DNA of 32,610 nucleotides from an uncultured Spirochaetales bacterium (GTDB lineage Bacteria > Spirochaetota > Spirochaetia > Sphaerochaetales > Sphaerochaetaceae). The DNA lies in NCBI GenBank assembly GCA_944390865.1, contig CALXRC010000025.1, forward strand, positions 1-32,610, given 5' to 3'. This document shows, piece by piece, positions 1 to 7,115 of this stretch (its first letter is position 1; each line of letters begins with the position of its first letter). A model generated the notes under the pieces. The model saw only the letters and a list, made by a program, of their open reading frames with translations, made no database searches and had not been told where the DNA came from. Made by a program: the position numbers and the translations under genes.

Positions 1-407
1 GTCCTTATCCTCTTGTCGCAGGTGCTGAAGGTGAGCTGAGAGCCGCGCAGCGTGACTGTGCGCACATCATAGCGCATAGTGCACTTCCCCTTCATCGAAG
101 GCCTCTTCATCCTCTCAGCTTTCTTCGGATTCTTCTGCTTCAGCTCCGTCTTCTTGACATTCCATGTCTTTACAGCTTCCACTGCGACATCACGGGCACA
201 CTGTATAAGTCCTGTTGGAAGGGACGGACACTCTTCCTTTATTCTCTCATACTGCACCTTGTGAAGGAATCTCTTGGATGTGCTTTTATTAGTGACAAGA
301 CAGTCTACGGACATATTGAAGGCCCTTGCATACTGCTTCCTTGTCTCAATGATTGAAGAGACTTCCTTATCAGACAGATTTGGGAAAACAGTGACTGACC
401 TTCTCAT
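1..407 (-). CDS. tnpB: TnpB-type RNA-guided nuclease (OrfB), N-terminal part only
   Basis: Translating the minus strand from the ATG at 405-407 gives about 135 uninterrupted residues to the window edge, starting MRRSVTVFPNLSDKEVSS. The segments RKQYARAFNMSVDCLVTNK and LPTGLIQCARDVAVEAVKTW match the helical N-terminal region of IS200/IS605 OrfB/TnpB proteins. An in-frame TAA 9 bases upstream fixes the start. The RuvC-like catalytic residues and zinc finger lie beyond the edge, so integrity cannot be judged. In the family TnpB is a guide-RNA-directed DNA nuclease that helps retain the element. It is transcribed away from tnpA. Confidence 0.8.
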   Translation of the reverse strand, partial: MRRSVTVFPNLSDKEVSSIIETRKQYARAFNMSVDCLVTNKSTSKRFLHKVQYERIKEECPSLPTGLIQCARDVAVEAVKTWNVKKTELKQKNPKKAERMKRPSMKGKCTMRYDVRTVTLRGSQLTFSTCDKRIR

Positions 408-444
408 GTTCAGATTTTAGCATATATCTATATTATAAGACAAT

Positions 445-853
445 ATGAGAAAACAGCAATTCAGCATTTTCATTGCTGTGCCACATCGTCTGGTGCACCA
501 AGTACAGGCACCCCATACTCACTGGAGTGATCGAGGTGGAGACAAAGACGATACTGGCACAGACCTGCACAGAGTACGGCTGGAGTCTCAAGGCCATAGA
601 GGTGATGCCTGACCATGTCCATCTTTTTCTGGAAGCCTCTCCCGATGAAGCACCATCGACAATTGCAAGAACGATGAAGTCGATTTCCGCTGTCCACATC
701 TTCACAGCCTTTCCAAAGCTCAAGGAACGCAAGTTCTGGGGCTCCGGTCTCTGGTCCCGTGGCTGCTACTATGGAAGCGTTGGTGCCGTTACTGAAGAGA
801 GTGTGAAGAGATACATTGAAAACCAGAAATCCAACATTGGAGGCACCGAATGA
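445..853 (+). pseudogene. tnpA: TnpA, IS200-type Y1 (HUH) transposase, probable 5' frameshift
   Basis: The main frame (473-853) encodes the single-strand transposase of IS200/IS605 elements. It has the HUH motif in PDHVHLF and the catalytic tyrosine region VKRYIENQ near the C-terminus. The family's N-terminal strand (here NSNSAFSLLCHIVWCTKYR) begins upstream of 473, but the only ATG (445) is in another frame. Removing one A from the four-A run at 450-453 gives MRNSNSAFSLL joined to the main frame. As read, translation would need a TTG at 473, losing part of the first beta strand, or a +1 slip on the A run. It is therefore either a frameshifted copy, a recoded gene or a sequencing error. The rest is intact and near full length (about 135 residues). 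Confidence 0.75.
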
Positions 854-1047
854 TGAAATGTCCAATATGCGGCAAAGAAATGCTCAGGGGAATGGTCATA
901 TCGTCAGGGAGCAGGCCATTCAGCACGAATGTCATATTCAAGTCTGAGAGGAATTATGTGTGCCCCAACACTATTATGGAAAAGGGAGCGGACGCTTATA
1001 TCTGTATGGATTGTGGCCAGATATTTGCGATATACAAAATGAAATGA
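850..1047 (+). CDS. Small zinc-ribbon protein (DUF6487-like), IS passenger or neighbour
   Basis: This 65-residue protein starts MMKCPICGKEMLRG and ends YICMDCGQIFAIYKMK. It thus has two CxxC knuckles (CPIC near the N-terminus and CMDC near the C-terminus) expected to bind one zinc. The layout resembles the DUF6487 family of short zinc ribbons, whose function is unknown to me. Its ATG overlaps the tnpA TGA (ATGATGA), suggesting coupled translation and that it travels with the insertion sequence. It could instead be a host gene fragment trapped next to the element. No catalytic motif is visible. Confidence 0.6.
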   Translation: MMKCPICGKEMLRGMVISSGSRPFSTNVIFKSERNYVCPNTIMEKGADAYICMDCGQIFAIYKMK

Positions 1048-1051
1048 TTGC

Positions 1052-1098
1052 TGCCGCATTCATCCTGCAGGACTAGCCTGTCAGGTTTTCTTGCGGCA
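1052..1098 (+). repeat. Imperfect inverted repeat at the end of the IS
   Basis: TGCCGCA (1052-1058) pairs with TGCGGCA (1092-1098), with CCTGCAGG and CCTGTCAGG in the loop. It lies between the zinc-ribbon stop and the GNAT remnant, where a subterminal transposase-recognition hairpin would sit. It could also act as a weak terminator, but there is no clean T-run. Confidence 0.4.
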
Positions 1099-1507
1099 AC
1101 TTTTATAAAGCCGCAAAGCGTTTTCAAGCTGGGGCAGCGTGTCAAGCAGCATATAAATAACGATAGCCTATAGCCTTTGCTTCAGCTATGATTTTGTCAA
1201 GAAGCACGTGCGCCAGGCCATTGTGCCTGAACTCAGGCCGGACATAGAGGCGCTTCAGCTCACAGCGTGACTCATCAAGCTTTCTCAGTGCGGCGCAGCC
1301 TGCACTCAGGCCATCCTTGAAAATAATGATGAGACGTCCGTCAGGCGGTGAATACTTTCCGGAAGGGTCTCTGGCCTCCTGATCATAATGCTGCAGATCC
1401 AGATATTTTTGAAAAGAAGGATCAAGAGAGACAAGCATCGCCGTGTACTCGTCAAAGAGCACTCTTATCTCATCAAGATGATCAAATCCGTCTGCTGTCT
1501 CTATCAT
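1099..1507 (-). pseudogene. GNAT N-acetyltransferase, frameshifted and truncated at the IS border
   Basis: The frame from the ATG at 1507 gives 121 residues with the GNAT fold signature ELKRLYVRPEFRHNGLAHVL (acetyl-CoA loop, Gly altered) and ends abruptly at GYRYLYAA. In the next frame the family's conserved continuation is present: MLLDTLPQLENALRLYKS. A tandem ATAA ATAA at 1153-1160 (TTATTTAT on the coding strand) explains the shift: removing one 4-base unit gives GYRYMLLDTLPQ, exactly the family spacing. After LYKS, where relatives continue with LGF, the sequence becomes the IS end. The gene is therefore doubly broken. A TGA directly before the ATG fixes the start; no good ribosome site is seen. 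Confidence 0.75.
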
Positions 1508-1514
1508 TCAAGTG

Positions 1515-1545
1515 AAAACCGGCATGCTCAAGCGCATGCCGGCTG
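1515..1545 (-). terminator. Intrinsic terminator of the nucleotidyltransferase gene
   Basis: A perfect 9-bp stem CCGGCATGC (1519-1527) / GCATGCCGG (1534-1542) encloses a 6-base loop. On the minus strand the stem is followed by TTTTCACTT. It starts 18 bases after the stop of the gene ending at 1561 and lies just before the GNAT start. Confidence 0.75.
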
Positions 1546-1560
1546 TACTCAGCGGGAATC

Positions 1561-2472
1561 TTATTTTTCCCACAGCTTCTCAGGATAGTAATGAGAAGCA
1601 ATCTTCTTTCTCAGCTCATCTACGACAATCTGCTTGTCTTCAGGATATGTCATTCCGAACCAGCGCTCCTGAGAAGTGAGGACCTTGATGGTTCCCTCTC
1701 CGTTCTCAACCAGCTTTCCGGCTGCATTCGGGAGCAGGCATTCAGCCTTTGGAGAAGTGATGTTGTCCCTGATGAAGGCCTCCCAGTATGGAGTGAAGCT
1801 GTCAAAAGCCTTCGGGGTGAAGCCGAAGAAGTTCATTGACACGACTTCCTTTCCTGTAAGCGTCTCATCTCCTCTGTCCATATGGGAAACAATGCCGCCG
1901 TCAGCTGTATACTCAATCTTCGTATTCTCTTCCATTGTGACCAGAAGGCCGTCCTTGACTGTACAGATGCCGCGGGAAACGCTTCCTGACTTGCTCATTG
2001 TGTTCTCAAGCACATAGCCGACCATTGCGTGCTCTGTGCTGTCATTGTCCAGTTTTGAAAGATAAGCACCGAGATCCTGGTAGGCTGTTCTGCCGTAATA
2101 ATCGTCTGCGTTGATGACTGTGAACGGTGTTTTCACTGCATCCTTTGCACACAGCAGTGCATGAATAGTGCCCCATGGCTTCTTTCTGTCTGCAGCCTGC
2201 TTGATCTGCTCGCTTGTGAGCAGTGAGTCGAGAGACTGGAAGACATAATCTGCATCCATGTTTCTGGCAATGCGGTCAAACAGGCGCTCCCTGAAATCCT
2301 TTTCAATATCCTTGCGGATGATGAAGACGACCTTTCCGTATCCAGAATGAGCAGCATCATAAACGCCGAAATCAAGCAGTGTCTCATTGTGCATTCCAAC
2401 AGCATCAATCTGCTTGACGCCGCCATAGCGGCTTCCCATGCCGGCTGCCAGAACTAACAGAGTAGGTTTCAT
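1561..2472 (-). CDS. Sugar-phosphate nucleotidyltransferase-like protein
   Basis: A 303-residue protein with the nucleotide-binding loop LAAGMGSRYGGVKQ at residues 8-21, typical of the NTP_transferase (GT-A-like) fold. A later VINADDYYG carries the aspartate pair that usually binds metal and sugar nucleotide. KPWGTIHALL matches the family's G-T-A-H substrate loop. These families couple a sugar-1-phosphate to an NTP; the substrate here cannot be told, and some members act on other phosphorylated substrates. The start is supported by AGGAGGGA 5 to 6 bases before the ATG. It is divergent from the ABC import operon and followed by a strong terminator, so it is probably monocistronic. Confidence 0.8.
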   Translation of the reverse strand: MKPTLLVLAAGMGSRYGGVKQIDAVGMHNETLLDFGVYDAAHSGYGKVVFIIRKDIEKDFRERLFDRIARNMDADYVFQSLDSLLTSEQIKQAADRKKPWGTIHALLCAKDAVKTPFTVINADDYYGRTAYQDLGAYLSKLDNDSTEHAMVGYVLENTMSKSGSVSRGICTVKDGLLVTMEENTKIEYTADGGIVSHMDRGDETLTGKEVVSMNFFGFTPKAFDSFTPYWEAFIRDNITSPKAECLLPNAAGKLVENGEGTIKVLTSQERWFGMTYPEDKQIVVDELRKKIASHYYPEKLWEK

Positions 2473-2774
2473 ATAATCCCTCCTGATAAATCTTCTTTAT
2501 AGACAATACTAACCTTTATCACATTAAATTGGTAGCAAATTTCAGGTGAAATGTGCACATTGCCATATTAATAATGCATTTCCGCACAGGATGCGGGCAT
2601 GTGCATGAAAACAGCCCGGCAGGATGAAGGTGAAAGCAAGTTTTTGCAATGTATGGACAAAGGTCTGAAACATGACGCCGGCAAAGTTTACGTAACTGTT
2701 AAGCTCGTCAATTATTTTCTTTCATCAGAAAGAATTACTTGACCAAACCAGAAGAAAGTACTATTTTCATCATC
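2473..2774. promoter_or_regulatory. Divergent intergenic control region with inverted repeats
   Basis: About 300 bases lie between the nucleotidyltransferase and the ABC operon, with no convincing gene. They hold three symmetrical elements: ATTTCA-GG-TGAAAT (2539-2552), overlapping a perfect 12-bp palindrome AATGTGCACATT (2550-2561); an 8-bp palindrome TTACGTAA (2688-2695) in a LacI-operator-like setting; and a 7-bp hairpin TTCTTTC-ATCA-GAAAGAA (2717-2734) just before the permease start. A TATAAA-like -10 box for the minus-strand gene is visible near 2500. No regulator gene is adjacent, so the binding protein is unknown. Confidence 0.45.
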
Positions 2775-3635
2775 ATGAAAAAGCATAGGGCAAAGCCATA
2801 TCTGTTTATACTTCCGGTACTCGTTCTTGCCCTTGTTTTTGTCTATGTTCCCTTTGTGCAGTCTGTAGTGTCCTCCTTTTTCAATGTGAGGATGGATGGA
2901 AGTCTGGCAGACTTCACGGGACTGAGGAATTACAGGAACCTCTTTTCAAATGAGATCTTCGCCCAGAGCATGGCAAACACCTTCCTTTTCATGCTGCTCT
3001 TCGTTCCGCTGAACTTTATCCTCATCTTTCTTGCAGTGCTGCTCACAGAGCGCGAGAGCAGGAGAAACAAGTTCTTTGAAACGGTTTTCATGCTTCCCAT
3101 GGCAATGGGAATGAGCAGCATGGCTCTGATTTTCAAGTATATGTTCCGCCCCTCTGTCGGAATCATAAACAGACTGATAGGAATAGACATACAATGGACA
3201 AACAATGCCCTGGCAGCCATGTTTTCAGTCGTTTTTCTTGGAGTTTTCCTTGATTTCGGCCTTGATTACATCATTCTGCTGTCTTCAATGCGCAGCCTTG
3301 ACAAGGCACCGCAGGAGGCGGCAAGACTGGATGGCGCAAATGAATGGCAGGTGCTGACAAGAATAAAGCTTCCCCTTCTCAGTCCCACTTTGTTTTTCGT
3401 GCTTTTCATATCAATAAAGGATGCACTGCTGATCTGCGCACCTGTAATGGTCATGACAGAAGGAGGACCTTTCAGATCAACACAGACAATTGTGTATTAC
3501 TACTACATTGAAGCATTCAGGAACTCAAACTATTCAGCTGCAGCTGCGATAAGCACAGTTGTGTTCATCATCGCAGCAATCATCACGTCTGCTTCTGCGG
3601 CATTAGACTCAAGGAGAGTGCATTATGAGAATTAG
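2775..3635 (+). CDS. Carbohydrate ABC transporter permease, MalF/UgpA type
   Basis: Inner-membrane subunit of a carbohydrate importer (binding-protein-dependent transport, family 1). It begins MKKHRAKPYLFILPVLVLAL with a basic N-terminus and first membrane helix, and has about six hydrophobic segments. The EAA loop that contacts the ATPase is clear: EAARLDGANEWQVLTRIKLP. The ATG at 2775 is preferred because it starts the protein like its relatives; a TTG at 2739 behind AGAAAGA would add 12 polar residues and cannot be excluded. The last codons overlap the next permease gene by 11 bases, indicating coupled translation. Confidence 0.88.
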   Translation: MKKHRAKPYLFILPVLVLALVFVYVPFVQSVVSSFFNVRMDGSLADFTGLRNYRNLFSNEIFAQSMANTFLFMLLFVPLNFILIFLAVLLTERESRRNKFFETVFMLPMAMGMSSMALIFKYMFRPSVGIINRLIGIDIQWTNNALAAMFSVVFLGVFLDFGLDYIILLSSMRSLDKAPQEAARLDGANEWQVLTRIKLPLLSPTLFFVLFISIKDALLICAPVMVMTEGGPFRSTQTIVYYYYIEAFRNSNYSAAAAISTVVFIIAAIITSASAALDSRRVHYEN

Positions 3636-4440
3636 GAGAGCGCCGGCTCTGGTCCTTACCTGTCTTCTTGCATCAGTGATCCTCTTTCCGTTAATCTATG
3701 CCTTCCTTGCCTCTTTTTTCACTGCAGGAGACTTCTCTACCATTCCGGCTCCGCTCATGCCTTCATCCTGGAGTCTGAGGAACTACACCACCATCGCATC
3801 AAACAGATACTTTCCAGCCTATGTTGCAAACTCAGTGATCACAGGTCTGCTGTCAGCAACAGTCAGGATGGTGCTTTCAGTGCTGAGCGCCTATGCCTTC
3901 AGCTTTTTCCGCTTTAAAGGCAGGCGCATCCTGCTTTCCCTCATCCTGCTGACACTCTTCATTCCTTCAGATCTTCTTCTGAGCGGAAACTATATGACAA
4001 TACAGCACCTCGGTCTGCTGGACAGTTATCTCGGGATAATCTCAACAAGCCTTCTGCCTGCATCGCAGATTCTGATGCTGAGACAGTACTACTGCTCAAT
4101 CCCGTCTTCAATACATGACAGCGCACTTATGGACGGCTGCGGAGACGGAAGATTCATCATATCAATACTGATCCCTCTGTCAAGAGCCGTTGCAGGAGCC
4201 TTTTTCCTGCAGAGCTTCACTTCAATGTTCAACAGCTACCTCTGGCCGCTGCTGGTCACAAACAGACCTTCAATGCGCACAGTCCAGATAGGAATCACAA
4301 TGCTCGGCTATGCGGAGAGCCTGAATTACGGACCGGTCTTCGCAGCCATAGTGACTGTGTTCATACCATTCCTCATAGTATTCATTCTTATGCGCCGCCA
4401 TCTGATGGCAGTGCTTAAGCAAGGCTATATGTTCATGTAA
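3625..4440 (+). CDS. Carbohydrate ABC transporter permease, MalG/UgpE type
   Basis: Second membrane subunit of the same importer, 271 residues with about six membrane helices. The C-terminal EAA-type loop reads HDSALMDGCGDGRFIISILI, with the Glu-Ala-Ala core degenerated to DSA but the Asp-Gly and Ile/Leu pattern kept. The ATG lies inside the end of the previous gene behind AAGGAGAG, and the next gene starts 14 bases after the stop. It pairs with the first permease to form the channel. The ATPase that would power it is not encoded here, so a shared MsmX-type ATPase elsewhere is likely. Confidence 0.88.
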   Translation: MRIRRAPALVLTCLLASVILFPLIYAFLASFFTAGDFSTIPAPLMPSSWSLRNYTTIASNRYFPAYVANSVITGLLSATVRMVLSVLSAYAFSFFRFKGRRILLSLILLTLFIPSDLLLSGNYMTIQHLGLLDSYLGIISTSLLPASQILMLRQYYCSIPSSIHDSALMDGCGDGRFIISILIPLSRAVAGAFFLQSFTSMFNSYLWPLLVTNRPSMRTVQIGITMLGYAESLNYGPVFAAIVTVFIPFLIVFILMRRHLMAVLKQGYMFM

Positions 4441-4454
4441 GGAGGCATCGGATT

Positions 4455-5792
4455 ATGAAAAAGCTATTAAACCTCACACTCTTGCTGCTTCTTTCCTTCT
4501 GTCTGGCAGCTTCAGGAAACGCAGAAGACAGCGGCATCACAGAGATCACATGGTGGCACAGCAACAGCGGGCTCATCGGACAGGCGGCTGATGCTCTGGT
4601 AGAGCAGTTCAACGCCACAACAGGAGCAGAAAACGGAATCAGAGTTGAGGCAGTCTATCAGGGCAGTGCAAATGACACCCTGACTAAAGTCAGGACAGTT
4701 GCACAGTCAGGCGATGTCAGCCATCTGCCGGATCTCGTGCAGCTGGATTCAACAGGCGTTGTCGATATGGCAAACCTCGATGCAATTTACTATGTTGAGG
4801 ATCTGGCCAGCGATCAGGGAGAGGATCTGTCCTTTGCACTTGACCATGCACTTGAGAGCATGAAGTACAGGGGAAAGGTGATCGGACTTCCTTTCAACGC
4901 ATCCACCCTGCTCTTTTATTACAACAAGACAGTCTTTGATGAGCTTGGGCTGGAAGTGCCGCGCACGCTCGACGAGCTTGCCGCAATTGCTCCTGAGCTG
5001 ATTCAGAGAGACAGCAGCGGAAATATCACACGCTATGCGATAGCCGGAGTTCCCACAACATATGAGCTGTGTTCCTTCATCGGCATGCAGAATGGACTGA
5101 GCTACATCACAGATATGGCAAACGGACATGAAGGCACGCCTACCAGGACAGTCTTTGAAGAAGAAGGCACACTGAAAGCCTTCCTTGAGAAATGGAAAGA
5201 GCTGTACCAGACCGGAGGACTCAACAATCTCACAAGCGGAGTCAGTACAGAGTTCGCCGCAGGAAGAACTGCTTCAATGCTGGCCAGCACAAGCAATCTG
5301 ACAAGCGTGCTTGAGGCAGTTGACGGGCGTTTTGAGCTGGGCGTTGCTCCCGTTCCGATGGTGAATGAACAGGCGACCGGAGGAGTCAATCTCTCAGGAG
5401 GCGCACTCTTCACGTTCCACAAAGATGCAGAAACAGAAGCCGCAGTATGGACCTTCATCAAATACCTCACAAGTGCTGAAGCTCAGCTTCAGTGGCACAT
5501 TGCGACAGGATATCTCCCCGTCAGCAAGGGAACTTATGAGATGGAGGAATACATCGCTCACTGCCAGGAAAATCCGCTTTTCCAGGTTGCCAGTGACCAG
5601 CTGCTGGCCTCCAACCCGGCAGTCACAGGACTGTGGATTCCCAATGCATACCAGGTCTATTACTCATTCCAGTCAAATATCAGGGCAATGCTGGAGAATG
5701 ATCTGGATATTGATGAGACAGTCAGCAGAATGGCTGATGAGATAAACGGATACCTTGATGAGTTTCACTTACAAAACAGCAACCAGCACTAA
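4455..5792 (+). CDS. Extracellular carbohydrate-binding protein of ABC transporter (UgpB-like, family 1)
   Basis: A 445-residue secreted binding protein. A Lys-Lys start and a leucine-rich core (residues 4-20) form a signal peptide, probably cut after SGNA; the Cys at 16 lacks a good lipobox. The mature start ITEITWWHSNSGLIGQAADA and the segment VYQGSANDTLTKV resemble the UgpB/glycerol-3-phosphate and oligosaccharide binding group of family 1. The true ligand is unknown. GGVNLSGGALFTFHKDAET and the AAVWTFIKYLTSAEAQ segment are the usual C-lobe motifs. AAGGAGG lies 8 bases before the ATG. The gene overlaps the following TIM-barrel gene by 35 bases. Confidence 0.88.
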   Translation: MKKLLNLTLLLLLSFCLAASGNAEDSGITEITWWHSNSGLIGQAADALVEQFNATTGAENGIRVEAVYQGSANDTLTKVRTVAQSGDVSHLPDLVQLDSTGVVDMANLDAIYYVEDLASDQGEDLSFALDHALESMKYRGKVIGLPFNASTLLFYYNKTVFDELGLEVPRTLDELAAIAPELIQRDSSGNITRYAIAGVPTTYELCSFIGMQNGLSYITDMANGHEGTPTRTVFEEEGTLKAFLEKWKELYQTGGLNNLTSGVSTEFAAGRTASMLASTSNLTSVLEAVDGRFELGVAPVPMVNEQATGGVNLSGGALFTFHKDAETEAAVWTFIKYLTSAEAQLQWHIATGYLPVSKGTYEMEEYIAHCQENPLFQVASDQLLASNPAVTGLWIPNAYQVYYSFQSNIRAMLENDLDIDETVSRMADEINGYLDEFHLQNSNQH

Positions 5793-6597
5793 TCTCATTT
5801 CACTGATGGCAAGACAGAAGCGGACGATGATCCAGATCATCCCCGCTCTTGCCAGAGGCGGTTATTCCTTTCTGGATCTGAATTTCTGCGAAATGATGAA
5901 TCCCGGCTCCACTGTTGATCAGGAATACATCAGAACTCTTGGCAGACTTAGTAAGGAATATGAACTAACTTACGTCCAGTCGCATGTCCCATATCCAAGA
6001 GACTATTATGCCATGAGTCCTGCAGAACAGGAAAAATCTGATTATCTGATAAGCAGGGCCATAGAATACAGCATAGAACTTGGTGTGCCTTCTATTGTCA
6101 TTCATCCTGTCAGAGGCGGCATTGATGCCAATATCCTTTATCTTTCACGCTTTGCCGCACTTGTTGAAGGAACCGGCTCAAGGCTTGCCGTTGAGAACAT
6201 GGAGACAGGAGATGAGCCGTCAGAACATTCTGAGCTGCTGGAAATAATCAAGGCTCTTCCAGGCAATGCCGGAATCTGTCTTGATACGGGCCATGCCCAT
6301 CTCCGTGGTCTTGATATCGCCAGCGAAATCAGGGCATACGGCCAGAATCTGATTGCAACCCACATTGCAGACAACCATCAGAAGACAGATGAGCATCTGC
6401 TGCCATTTTTCGGCAGCATTGACTGGAAAGCCGTAATGACAGCGATGAAAGGAATATCATACCAGGGATACATGACATATGAATGCATGTTCTTTTCCCG
6501 CAGCCTTCCGCTCAGTCTTGAAGAAGATGTGATAAGGCTCTCGCTGAAAATCTCATCAGAGCTTGCCGCCTTAGCCTGCAGCGTCACGACTGCTTGA
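5758..6597 (+). CDS. Sugar phosphate isomerase/epimerase-like TIM barrel (AP endonuclease 2 superfamily)
   Basis: A 279-residue protein of the xylose-isomerase-like TIM-barrel superfamily. Metal-ligand candidates appear in order: IVIHPV (His), AVENME (Glu), CLDTGHAHLRG (Asp and His), ATHIADNH (His), and TYECMF (Glu). Members isomerise or epimerise sugars or sugar acids; the DNA-repair branch (EndoIV) is less likely given its place behind a sugar importer. The ATG at 5758 lies inside the binding-protein gene (35-base overlap), so translation is probably coupled and the enzyme may act on the imported sugar. Its stop overlaps the convergent MerR gene by 14 bases. Confidence 0.78.
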   Translation: MSFTYKTATSTNLISLMARQKRTMIQIIPALARGGYSFLDLNFCEMMNPGSTVDQEYIRTLGRLSKEYELTYVQSHVPYPRDYYAMSPAEQEKSDYLISRAIEYSIELGVPSIVIHPVRGGIDANILYLSRFAALVEGTGSRLAVENMETGDEPSEHSELLEIIKALPGNAGICLDTGHAHLRGLDIASEIRAYGQNLIATHIADNHQKTDEHLLPFFGSIDWKAVMTAMKGISYQGYMTYECMFFSRSLPLSLEEDVIRLSLKISSELAALACSVTTA

Positions 6598-7036
6598 ACG
6601 AACAGTTTTCCTTGAATGAGCAGCTTGAACACAGGGAACCGGGACAGTCCTTGAAGCTTCCGCCGGCCTTTTCAAGCTGCCTGATATGCCAGTCAAGCTG
6701 GGCAATTTCCTCTTCAGCAGCCTTTTTCTTCTTCTCTGCCTCCCTCAGCTTGCTCTTATAGTTGTCAAGAAGGACAGCACGGCGTTTTTCCCCAGTCTCA
6801 TCTTCACCTGCCAGGTTGATAATCCGCTTGATCTCTTCAAGCGAGAATGAGAGCGATTTGAGCTCTATTATCCTCTTGATATACACAAGATCACTGTCGG
6901 TATAGATCCGCTGTCCGCCGCGTGTCTTTTTCTTTGTCTTCAGCAATCCCAGCTCATCATAATAACGGATTGTCCTTTCCGTCAGCCCGCAGAGACGGGC
7001 AAGCTGGCCTGTCCTGTAGTAGTTTCCGCTCATCAT
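6584..7036 (-). CDS. MerR family transcriptional regulator with C-terminal cysteine cluster
   Basis: The protein starts MMSGNYYRTGQLARLCGLTE and has the MerR winged helix (TERTIRYYDELGLLK, GGQRIYTDSDLVYIKRI) in its first 70 residues. A charged coiled coil follows (KLREAEKKKKAAEEEIAQLD), forming the dimer helix. The C-terminus has Cys-X4-Cys-X2-Cys-X5-Cys (DCPGSLCSSCSFKENC), recalling but not identical to the SoxR Fe-S ligand pattern. The frame is open for 33 more upstream codons, but these look non-homologous and would overlap radC. GGAG sits almost on the ATG, so the start is uncertain by a codon. The likely effector is a metal, oxidant or Fe-S cluster, by inference. Confidence 0.82.
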   Translation of the reverse strand: MMSGNYYRTGQLARLCGLTERTIRYYDELGLLKTKKKTRGGQRIYTDSDLVYIKRIIELKSLSFSLEEIKRIINLAGEDETGEKRRAVLLDNYKSKLREAEKKKKAAEEEIAQLDWHIRQLEKAGGSFKDCPGSLCSSCSFKENCSFKQS

Positions 7037-7115
7037 CTCCAATATAGTCCAATCAGGAACGAAATGAAAGAAGAAGCCAGTCGCACATTTTAAGACACAA
7101 TCCTGTATATATTGC

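Larger units (their letters stand above)
1..1110. mobile_element. IS200/IS605-type insertion sequence, partial (left part off window)
   Basis: The unit contains divergent tnpB (minus) and tnpA (plus) reading frames separated by about 37 bp, the arrangement of IS605 rather than the overlapping IS608 layout. A small zinc-ribbon gene overlaps the tnpA stop. The right border is placed at about 1098-1101 because a GNAT coding frame on the minus strand stops matching its family there. An imperfect inverted repeat lies just inside (TGCCGCA 1052-1058 with TGCGGCA 1092-1098), in keeping with the subterminal hairpins of this family. The other end, with the tnpB 3' end and any guide RNA, is outside the window. 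The exact border is inferred, not proven. Confidence 0.7.

Noticed and set aside
2739..2774. TTG start for the first permease
   Set aside because: It would add a polar 12-residue extension not typical of the family; kept as an alternative only.
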